Positions 6,982 to 12,941 of a stretch of 28,625 bases of DNA are shown here, piece by piece. Source of the DNA: RGIG3102 sp045633415 (GTDB lineage: Bacteria > Bacillota > Clostridia > Oscillospirales > Ruminococcaceae); the NCBI GenBank assembly GCA_045633415.1, contig JAZQYH010000107.1:1-28625 (forward strand), given 5' to 3'. A model generated the notes under the pieces. The model searched no databases. It saw only the letters and a list, made by a program, of their open reading frames with translations, and was not told the origin of the DNA. The position numbers were made by a program, and so were the translations under genes. The first letter of the stretch is position 1. Every line of letters begins with the position of its first letter.

Positions 6982-6984
6982 CAT

Positions 6985-7013
6985 TTGATTAAATACCCTG
7001 TATATGTTACTAT
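6985..7013 (+). promoter_or_regulatory. Promoter of homoserine dehydrogenase gene
   Basis: TTGATT (6985-6990), a 17-base spacer and TACTAT (7008-7013) with an extended TGT immediately before the -10 lie 38 bases upstream of the hom start. The leader is too short for a T-box or riboswitch. Confidence 0.5.
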
Positions 7014-7051
7014 AAATACATATAAAAACGTAAAATACAGGAGAAATAAAA

Positions 7052-8239
7052 ATGGTAAAAATTGCTCTTTTAGGTCACGGTGTAGTAGGCACAGGCGTAG
7101 TAGCAGTAGTAAATAATAAGGCAGAACAGCTTTTTGAACAGACAGGTGAAACAGTAGAGGTAAAATCTGTTCTGGTGCGCCACGACTATGATGTGGACTA
7201 TAAAGAAAAGTTTGTTTACAGCTTTGAAGAAATTGTAAATGACGAAGAAATCAGCATCGTTGTAGAAGCTATCGGCGGCACAGACCCAGCATACAGATAT
7301 GTTAAAGAATCTCTGCTGGCAGGCAAAAGTGTAGTTACAAGTAATAAGGAACTGGTTGCAAAGCATGGCGTTGAACTGATGAACATCGCAGAAGAAAAGA
7401 ATGTAAACTTTATGTTTGAAGCAGCAGTTGGCGGTGCTATTCCAGTTATCCACGGTGTTCGCAACTGCCTGAAAGCAAACAAAGTTAACTCAATTGCTGG
7501 TATTCTCAACGGCACTACAAACTATATCCTTACAAAAATGATTGATGAAAAACAGTCCTTTGATGTAGCATTGAAAGCCGCACAAGAACTGGGGTATGCA
7601 GAAGCAGACCCATCAGCAGACGTTGACGGCATCGACACATGCCGCAAAATCTGTATCCTTGCAGACATTATTTATGGCAACCACATTCTGCCAGAAAATG
7701 TGCATACAGAAGGTATCAGAAATGTCCGCATTGAAGATGTGGATATTCTTAAAACAAAAGGTGGCGTTATTAAATTGCTGGGCGTTGCAAAACGTACAGA
7801 AGATGACAAACTGTTTATTATGACAGCACCACACGCAGTGTTTAATCAGGGCATTCTCTATGCCGCAAACGATGTATTCAATGCTGCACAGCTGGAAACA
7901 GACAATGCTGGTCTTATGGCGTTCTATGGTCGTGGTGCAGGCAGTCTGCCAACAGCCAGCGCAGTGGTTAACGACATTGTTGAATGTATCTGTTCAGACA
8001 GTACAATCTACCCAGGGTGGGAAGAAGAAAAGCCAGAACTGGTGGCAGATTACAAATCTGTACCAATGCAGTTTTATGTAAATGTAGCTGAAAACAGCGA
8101 AAAAGTAGCAGAAATATTCAATGCTGATATTATTTACACAAACGGCTGTACAGCCTTTATCACAGAAAAAATGACAGAAAACCAGCTGACTGAAAAGCTG
8201 ACTGACTTTATAGTTAATTCTGTTGTTCGTGTGCTGTAA
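7052..8239 (+). CDS. hom: Homoserine dehydrogenase with a shortened ACT-like tail
   Basis: The predicted product is a 395-residue NAD(P)-dependent homoserine dehydrogenase, which reduces aspartate semialdehyde to homoserine in the Thr/Met branch. The Rossmann motif is GHGVVGTGV (8-16), followed by TSNKELV with Lys99, the catalytic-domain block LNGTTNYIL (152-160) and the signature GYAEADPSADVDG (181-193). The catalytic domain ends near GRGAGSLPTASAVV. The remaining tail (about 335-395) retains the family's final VVRVL but is only about 60 residues, whereas the usual regulatory ACT domain is longer; the loop-helix normally following the first ACT strand seems deleted. Feedback by threonine may therefore be changed (inference). 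The ATG has a GGAG site. No aspartokinase or threonine synthase is adjacent. Confidence 0.93.
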   Translation: MVKIALLGHGVVGTGVVAVVNNKAEQLFEQTGETVEVKSVLVRHDYDVDYKEKFVYSFEEIVNDEEISIVVEAIGGTDPAYRYVKESLLAGKSVVTSNKELVAKHGVELMNIAEEKNVNFMFEAAVGGAIPVIHGVRNCLKANKVNSIAGILNGTTNYILTKMIDEKQSFDVALKAAQELGYAEADPSADVDGIDTCRKICILADIIYGNHILPENVHTEGIRNVRIEDVDILKTKGGVIKLLGVAKRTEDDKLFIMTAPHAVFNQGILYAANDVFNAAQLETDNAGLMAFYGRGAGSLPTASAVVNDIVECICSDSTIYPGWEEEKPELVADYKSVPMQFYVNVAENSEKVAEIFNADIIYTNGCTAFITEKMTENQLTEKLTDFIVNSVVRVL

Positions 8240-8278
8240 TTTGTAAAAAATTACTAAAAAACAGGTATAATTTTCTAA

Positions 8279-8307
8279 TTGCACCAATATCTATGTTGTG
8301 ATATACT
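8279..8307 (+). promoter_or_regulatory. Promoter driving the purine riboswitch leader
   Basis: TTGCAC (8279-8284), a 17-base spacer and TATACT (8302-8307) preceded by TGA (extended -10) predict a start near 8314, just upstream of the aptamer. The element GTGATATACT recurs in the promoter at 20022-20050. Confidence 0.75.
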
Positions 8308-8330
8308 TTTTCTCGGTCTGGAACCGACCA

Positions 8331-8391
8331 TTGTATAAGCCCACAATATGGGTGGGTGTATCTACCAACCGCCGTAAATGGTTGACTACAA
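8331..8391 (+). promoter_or_regulatory. Purine riboswitch aptamer, guanine class
   Basis: The full purine aptamer is visible. P1 is 8331-8334 with 8388-8391 (only 4 bp). J1/2 is ATAAG. P2 is CCCAC (8340-8344) with GTGGG (8352-8356), closing loop AATATGG. J2/3 is TGTATCTA (8357-8364). P3 is CAACC (8366-8370) with GGTTG (8380-8384), closing loop GCCGTAAAT. J3/1 is ACT. The loop GG and CC needed for the L2-L3 kissing contact are present, and J2/3 differs from the classic GTTTCTACC only at the tolerated flipped-out position. The specificity base in J3/1 (position 74 of the B. subtilis xpt numbering) is C at 8386, which selects guanine, hypoxanthine or xanthine rather than adenine. It precedes a flavoprotein gene. 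The very short P1 and the overlap with the terminator suggest an ON switch. Confidence 0.93.
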
Positions 8392-8420
8392 GAATTCTTG
8401 TGGTCAACCATATTTTTTTT
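8380..8420 (+). terminator. Riboswitch terminator (expression platform)
   Basis: A 13-bp stem (8380-8392 with 8397-8409, one G-T pair) closed by AATT is followed by ATATTTTTTTT and then directly by the GAGGTG ribosome binding site. The 5' arm consists of the 3' strand of P3, J3/1 and the 3' strand of P1, so terminator and ligand-bound aptamer cannot form together. Ligand should therefore prevent termination. Confidence 0.93.
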
Positions 8421-8431
8421 GAGGTGAACTT

Positions 8432-9802
8432 ATGAATTATGATGTAATTATTATTGGTGCAGGTCCTGGTGGCATATTTTCTGCTTTTGAACTGGTGCAG
8501 AAAAAGCCAGAACTTAAAGTGGCAGTGTTTGAATCTGGCCATGCACTCAACAAACGCCACTGTCCTATTGATGGTGAAAAAATCAAAAGCTGTATCAACT
8601 GTAAAAGCTGTTCTATTATGAGCGGTTTTGGCGGTGCAGGTGCGTTTTCTGATGGCAAGTACAATATCACAAACGATTTTGGCGGTACCTTGTACGAATA
8701 TATCGGCAAACGCAAAGCCATTGAACTGATGCAGTATGTAGATGAAATCAATATGGCTTACGGTGGCAAAGGCACAAAGCTGTATTCCACAGCTGGCACA
8801 AAATTCAAAAAAGAATGTATTCAGCACGATTTACATCTTCTGGATGCTTCAGTGCGTCATCTCGGTACAGATATTAACTACATCGTTCTGGAAAATCTTT
8901 TTGCACAGCTGGAAAATAAGGTTGATTTTTACTTTGACACCGCTGTTGAAACTGTAAAAATCCTTGAAAATGGCTATGAAGTGTTAACAGCAGACAAATC
9001 CTACACTTGTGACAAATGTATTTTTTCTGTTGGTCGCAGTGGCAGTAAATGGATGGAAAAGGTTTGCAAACAGCTGGATATTCCTACAAAATCAAACAGG
9101 GTGGATATCGGTGTCCGTGTGGAACTGCCTGCAGATGTTTTTTCACATCTGACAGATGAACTTTACGAAAGCAAAATAGTTTACCGCACAGAAAAATATG
9201 GTGATAAGGTAAGAACTTTCTGTATGAATCCTAAGGGTGCTGTTGTAACTGAAAACACAAACGGCATTATTACAGTAAACGGTCACAGTTATGAAGACCC
9301 TGCAAAGCAGACAGAAAATACAAACTTTGCACTGTTGGTGGCAAAACATTTCTCCGAACCATTTAAAGACTCCAATGGTTATGGCGAATCTATTGCACGC
9401 CTTTCCAATATGCTTGGTGGCGGTGTAATTGTACAGCGCTTTGGAGATCTTATCCGTGGCAGACGTTCTACACAAAGCCGTATTGACGAAGCTTTCATCA
9501 CACCTACGCTTAAAGCTACACCGGGGGATTTAAGCCTTGTTCTGCCAAAGCGTATTCTGGATGGCATTATCGAAATGATTTATGCCCTTGATAAAGTGGC
9601 ACCAGGCACAGCCAACGACGACACACTGCTTTATGGTGTGGAAGTAAAATTCTACAATATGGAAGTAGAGGTAAACGAAAAACTGGAAAGCCGTTACAAA
9701 GGTCTGTATATCATAGGTGACGGCAGTGGCATTACACACTCACTGTCCCATGCATCAGCCAGCGGTGTACATGTAGCAAGAGATATTATCGAAAATATAT
9801 AA
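8432..9802 (+). CDS. FAD-dependent oxidoreductase, COG2509-like, under purine riboswitch
   Basis: The predicted product is a 456-residue flavoprotein. The FAD-binding dinucleotide motif is IIIGAGPGGIFSAFE (6-20), and the second FAD motif is near the C-terminus in LYIIGDGSGITHSLSHASAS. A four-cysteine pattern (Cys44, Cys54, Cys57, Cys60) precedes SGFGGAGAFSDGKYN, a block characteristic of the uncharacterised dehydrogenase family COG2509. The Cys pattern C-x9-C-x2-C-x2-C could hold an Fe-S cluster or zinc (inference). The reaction is unknown for the family. The ATG has GAGGTG directly after the riboswitch terminator, so expression is very likely controlled by a purine ligand, pointing to a role in purine-linked redox chemistry or in response to purine excess. 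It is a single-gene unit with a terminator right after the stop. Confidence 0.88.
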   Translation: MNYDVIIIGAGPGGIFSAFELVQKKPELKVAVFESGHALNKRHCPIDGEKIKSCINCKSCSIMSGFGGAGAFSDGKYNITNDFGGTLYEYIGKRKAIELMQYVDEINMAYGGKGTKLYSTAGTKFKKECIQHDLHLLDASVRHLGTDINYIVLENLFAQLENKVDFYFDTAVETVKILENGYEVLTADKSYTCDKCIFSVGRSGSKWMEKVCKQLDIPTKSNRVDIGVRVELPADVFSHLTDELYESKIVYRTEKYGDKVRTFCMNPKGAVVTENTNGIITVNGHSYEDPAKQTENTNFALLVAKHFSEPFKDSNGYGESIARLSNMLGGGVIVQRFGDLIRGRRSTQSRIDEAFITPTLKATPGDLSLVLPKRILDGIIEMIYALDKVAPGTANDDTLLYGVEVKFYNMEVEVNEKLESRYKGLYIIGDGSGITHSLSHASASGVHVARDIIENI

Positions 9803-9806
9803 AATA

Positions 9807-9841
9807 AAGGGGAGGTGTTTTGTGCATCTCCCTTTGATTTT
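9807..9841 (+). terminator. Terminator of the flavoprotein gene
   Basis: A stem of about 11 bp (9807-9817 with 9825-9835, two G-T pairs, core GGGAGGTG/CATCTCCC) is followed by GATTTTTT, starting four bases after the stop codon. Its core closely resembles the terminator at 10641-10667. Confidence 0.88.
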
Positions 9842-9853
9842 TTATAACCGATA

Positions 9854-9882
9854 TAGACAACATCCAGCGGATATTTTATAAT
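9854..9882 (+). promoter_or_regulatory. Promoter of the MBL-fold hydrolase gene
   Basis: TAGACA (9854-9859), a 17-base spacer and a perfect TATAAT (9877-9882) lie 36 bases upstream of the start codon. Confidence 0.75.
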
Positions 9883-9917
9883 AAAACTAATATGAGATAT
9901 GTGAAAGGAGAATTACT

Positions 9918-10631
9918 ATGAACAAACAGCAATTTCCACCTTTTGAACCCGTTAAAATAGACCATGGCTTCTGGGCTCTTGAACAGAATGGTGTCCGTTG
10001 TTACCTTTTTGAAGGTGAGGATATGGCACTGCTGGTAGATGCAGGCTTTGGGGGCGATTTAAAATCTGTATGCGAAAAACTTACAGACAAGCCTATCCAG
10101 CTTCTTATCACCCACGCCGATGGCGACCATATGGGTGCCGCATGGCAGTTTAGTCCATACTATATGCACCCAAGCGAATTTTCATATTACGAAATGCGAA
10201 ACGGAAAACATCCAGACGCAGTACCTCTGTGGGAAGGCGAAACAATAGATATCGGCACATTCTGTTTTGAAGTAGTGTTTATTCCGGGGCACACACCAGG
10301 CAGTATCGCTCTGCTGGAAAGAGAAAAAAGATTTATTCTCACAGGAGATACGGTGGCCAATGTTCCTGTGTATATGTTTAACAGCGGCAGAAACCTGCCA
10401 GCATATCTGGCATCTATCAAAAAGCTGAAAGAAATTCAGGATAGCTTTGATGAAATATGGCCAGCCCACGGCAAACGGCCACTGGCTAAAGATATACTGA
10501 AAGAGCTGTGTATACTGGCAGGGGAAATCACCACAGGCAAGTGGCCTGCACCACGGCCAGCCCCAGCCCATATGCCAGAAAATGTAAAAATTTACGGCAA
10601 CGGCAAAGTAGGCTTTTATCTTGCAAAATAA
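9918..10631 (+). CDS. MBL-fold metallo-hydrolase (glyoxalase II-like)
   Basis: The predicted product is a 237-residue metallo-beta-lactamase-fold hydrolase. The metal motif is THADGDH (His66, Asp68, Asp70, His71), in which the second histidine of the canonical HxHxDH is replaced by aspartate. It is followed by PGHTPGS with His125, LTGDTV with Asp144, and WPAHGKRPL with His184. These are ordered as in small-molecule hydrolases of the glyoxalase II / lactonase type that bind two metals. There is no signal peptide, so it is probably cytoplasmic. The ATG has an AAAGGAG site, its own promoter, and a terminator shared with the convergent GNAT gene. The substrate cannot be named; thioesters, lactones or phosphodiesters are all possible. 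Confidence 0.9.
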   Translation: MNKQQFPPFEPVKIDHGFWALEQNGVRCYLFEGEDMALLVDAGFGGDLKSVCEKLTDKPIQLLITHADGDHMGAAWQFSPYYMHPSEFSYYEMRNGKHPDAVPLWEGETIDIGTFCFEVVFIPGHTPGSIALLEREKRFILTGDTVANVPVYMFNSGRNLPAYLASIKKLKEIQDSFDEIWPAHGKRPLAKDILKELCILAGEITTGKWPAPRPAPAHMPENVKIYGNGKVGFYLAK

Positions 10632-10640
10632 TATGTAAAA

Positions 10641-10667
10641 AAGGGAGATGCCCAGCGCATCTCCCTT
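10641..10667. terminator. Bidirectional terminator
   Basis: A perfect 10-bp stem (10641-10650 with 10658-10667, AAGGGAGATG/CATCTCCCTT) is followed by GATTTTATTTT on plus and TTTTAC on minus. It serves the convergent MBL (plus) and GNAT (minus) genes. Confidence 0.88.
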
Positions 10668-10671
10668 GATT

Positions 10672-11190
10672 TTATTTTATGTCTATCCAATATCTCTGTA
10701 TCAGCGTGTCATCTTCATACACTTCGTTTTCCAGCACAGCGCCACATTTTATCATTGTAGCCGCAGATGCAGTGTTGTCTTTTTCACAGGTAAGTAATAC
10801 TCTGTCTATACCCAGAGATTTTGCCACATCCAGTGCCTGTGTCAGCATCTGTGTGGCATATCCTTTGCGTCTTTCACTTCTGCGTACACTGTAGCCGATA
10901 TGTCCGCCAAATTCATCCAGATAGTCGTTCAGTCTGTGGCGTATATATATAAATCCTACCATCCTGTCATTTTCGTTCACAGCCAGCAGGGTAGAAGATG
11001 GCACCCAGCCATCAGCCACTGTTTCTTCACAGCTGTTTTTCACCACATCACTGTACCACTCATCAAAACTATCGTAATTTCCAAGAAGTGCAGACCCATG
11101 TATAGTTTCTCCGTTTGCTACAAACTCTGCTTTGTAGTCCATTATAGCTTCTTCCCACAGTTCTGTGGGTTTTAAAAGTTTGATTTTCAT
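10672..11190 (-). CDS. GNAT family N-acetyltransferase
   Basis: The predicted product is a 172-residue Gcn5-related acetyltransferase that transfers acetyl from acetyl-CoA to an amine. The fold is recognisable from GFIYIRHRLND, then GGHIGYSVRRSERRKGYAT, which ends in the acetyl-CoA pyrophosphate loop (R-R-K-G-Y-A), then LTCEKDNTASAATMIKCGA, the C-terminal Asn-containing motif B, and a final strand IQRYWIDIK. The ATG at 11188-11190 is chosen over upstream in-frame codons because it has a very strong AAGGAGG site and because the upstream extension would run through a perfect promoter. It is convergent with the MBL gene. The substrate is unknown; similar proteins include antibiotic and amino-acid acetyltransferases. 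Confidence 0.9.
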   Translation of the reverse strand: MKIKLLKPTELWEEAIMDYKAEFVANGETIHGSALLGNYDSFDEWYSDVVKNSCEETVADGWVPSSTLLAVNENDRMVGFIYIRHRLNDYLDEFGGHIGYSVRRSERRKGYATQMLTQALDVAKSLGIDRVLLTCEKDNTASAATMIKCGAVLENEVYEDDTLIQRYWIDIK

Positions 11191-11220
11191 ATTCTGCCTC
11201 CTTAAAGAATTTTTATGGCT

Positions 11221-11249
11221 ATTATATAGCAGAATATTTTGCAAATCAA
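11221..11249 (-). promoter_or_regulatory. Promoter of the GNAT gene
   Basis: On the minus strand TTGATT (11244-11249), a 17-base spacer and a perfect TATAAT (11221-11226) precede the GNAT start by about 30 bases, supporting the internal ATG as the real start. Confidence 0.8.
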
Positions 11250-11282
11250 CCTTTTTAACCTTATGTGACAGAAATGTAATTA

Positions 11283-12131
11283 TTACAGAGAATTATTGAA
11301 CTGTTTTATAATCACAGCCCATGTGTCTTTGCCCACAATGCCGTCGGCTTTAAGACCAAATTTTGTCTGGAAAGCTGTTACCACCTGTTTTGTCATCTGG
11401 CCGTAAATACCGTCCACCGCCAGCTGTGGCCAGCCAGCAGATGTATATTTGCTTACTGCGTTAAGATAACTTTGTATAAATCTTACACTGTCTCCCTGAC
11501 TGCCTGTGTTCAGTATATATCCGGGGTAAGAGGAAGAAACATTTGTGTTGTTCTGGCTGGAAACACCATTGGAAACAGCCACGATTTTATCCCATGTTTT
11601 CTGGCCGATAATACCATCTACACTCAGCCCGAACTGTCCCTGAAAACGGCGCACAGCATTTGTCATATTATTGCCATATTTTCCGTCTACTGTCTGGTAG
11701 TTTATGGCTGTGTACACAGGGTTTGTGTTGTTCAGTTTCAACTGCATGTTTCGCACTGCCGCACCGCTGGAACCAGATTTTAAAACATAACCTGGGTACT
11801 GGTCACTGGGGGTGTATGGCAGGCTTTCATAGTCAGACACAATGGCATCCCATGTCTGTTTGCCGATAATACCATCCTGTTTCAGTCCGCTTAAACCCTG
11901 ATACTGCATTACAGTTGCTTTTGTTTTCTGTCCATAAATTCCATCAACTGCCAGCATATTAAGGGAAGGGAATATACCCAGCTTTATGGCGTTGAGATAG
12001 CTTTGCATAATGGACACATTACTGCCAGCACTGCCTATTGTCAATGGACTGCCTGGGTAAACAGGGCTTGTGGCCATTACATCTTCTATAATTTCAGTTA
12101 CATTGCTGTCGTTGATAATTTCATAACTCAT
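11283..12131 (-). CDS. Triple peptidoglycan-binding-domain protein
   Basis: The predicted product is a 282-residue protein made almost wholly of three PG_binding_1-type repeats of roughly 85 residues. Each begins with a YPGxxL..GSxG element and ends with a VDGIYG or VDGKYG strand followed by (K/S)xDGI(I/V)G(K/Q)xTW. The repeats start near residues 25, 110 and 205, separated by Ser/Asn/Thr-rich linkers. There is no catalytic domain and no signal peptide; the N-terminus is acidic (MSYEIINDSNVTEIIEDVM). Such domains usually bind cell-wall glycan or peptide, so export by an unusual route or a role in the spore or mother cell is possible (inference). The ATG has an AGGAGG site. It diverges from the nitroreductase gene. 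The domain call is firm, the function open. Confidence 0.9.
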   Translation of the reverse strand: MSYEIINDSNVTEIIEDVMATSPVYPGSPLTIGSAGSNVSIMQSYLNAIKLGIFPSLNMLAVDGIYGQKTKATVMQYQGLSGLKQDGIIGKQTWDAIVSDYESLPYTPSDQYPGYVLKSGSSGAAVRNMQLKLNNTNPVYTAINYQTVDGKYGNNMTNAVRRFQGQFGLSVDGIIGQKTWDKIVAVSNGVSSQNNTNVSSSYPGYILNTGSQGDSVRFIQSYLNAVSKYTSAGWPQLAVDGIYGQMTKQVVTAFQTKFGLKADGIVGKDTWAVIIKQFNNSL

Positions 12132-12168
12132 ATAATATACCTCCTGTGCTATGATATTCAGCCTGGGG

Positions 12169-12197
12169 TTGTTTGGTTAATTTTATTATGCTATAAT
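12169..12197 (+). promoter_or_regulatory. Promoter of the nitroreductase gene
   Basis: TTGTTT (12169-12174), a 17-base spacer and TATAAT (12192-12197) with an extended TGC before the -10 place transcription start near 12204, giving a very short leader. Confidence 0.75.
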
Positions 12198-12220
12198 TAT
12201 CAAAAAAATTGGGGGTTACT

Positions 12221-12889
12221 ATGGATTTACTGACAGCTATGAAACAGCGCCACGCTGTAAGAAGTTATGGGCATAAGCCGTTGTCCAGCGAAATAATAAA
12301 AAAGCTTGAAGCTGAAACAGAATGGTGCAACAAACAGGGAAATCTGGGTATTAAACTTATCACAAATGAACCAAAACTTTTCAGTTCTAAAATTGCACAG
12401 TATGGCAGATTCACAGGTGTGGAAAACTATTTTCTCATAGCTGGGCCAAAAGCTTCTGATTTAACCGAAAAATGCGGCTACTACGGCCAGCACCTTGCAC
12501 TTAAAGCACAACAGCTGGGGCTTAACACCTGCTGGGTGGCAATGATGGCTTATTCAAAACTGCCAGATGGTGTAAAAGTGGACACAGGTGATAAACTGGT
12601 CATTGTGATCACAGTGGGCTACGGCACCACACAGGGTATACAGCATAAATCGAAAACACCACAGCAGGTCAGCAATATATCCCATACATCACCACAATGG
12701 TTTGCAGATGGGGTAGACGGCGCACTTTTAGCACCTACTGCATTAAATCAGCAGAAGTTCCATCTGGAACTTAAAGGTGATAAGGTAAAAGCTGTGGCAA
12801 AGCCAGCAGTTTATTCCAGACTTGATTTGGGTATTACCAAATATCAGTTTGAACTTGCCAGCGGCAAAGACAAAAATATATGGTTATAA
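12221..12889 (+). CDS. Nitroreductase family protein (FMN-dependent)
   Basis: The predicted product is a 222-residue nitroreductase-fold flavoprotein. The family's N-terminal signature is MKQRHAVRSYGHKPLS, in which the Arg-His/Ser-x-Arg residues bind the FMN phosphate. The middle contains the GYYGQHLALKAQQLGLNTCW helix-strand that contacts the flavin, and the C-terminal part holds DGALLAPTALNQQKF, the second flavin/dimer contact. Family members reduce nitroaromatics, quinones or enones with NAD(P)H; the natural substrate is not evident. The ATG at 12221 is preferred to a TTG 12 bases upstream because GGGGG lies six bases before it. It is a single gene between a divergent peptidoglycan-binding gene and convergent pyk, sharing a bidirectional terminator with pyk. 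Confidence 0.9.
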   Translation: MDLLTAMKQRHAVRSYGHKPLSSEIIKKLEAETEWCNKQGNLGIKLITNEPKLFSSKIAQYGRFTGVENYFLIAGPKASDLTEKCGYYGQHLALKAQQLGLNTCWVAMMAYSKLPDGVKVDTGDKLVIVITVGYGTTQGIQHKSKTPQQVSNISHTSPQWFADGVDGALLAPTALNQQKFHLELKGDKVKAVAKPAVYSRLDLGITKYQFELASGKDKNIWL

Positions 12890-12892
12890 CAA

Positions 12893-12921
12893 AAAAGCAC
12901 AGTCGTAAAGACTGTGCTTTT
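12893..12921. terminator. Bidirectional terminator between nitroreductase and pyk
   Basis: A perfect 12-bp stem (12893-12904 with 12910-12921, AAAAGCACAGTC/GACTGTGCTTTT) with loop GTAAA has T runs on both sides, between two convergent genes. Confidence 0.92.
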
Positions 12922-12941
12922 AAATTTAATGTTTTATTGTA

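Noticed and set aside
6982..7051. T-box or riboswitch before homoserine dehydrogenase
   Set aside because: The 70-base gap contains a promoter and RBS only; no specifier stem or T-box motif.
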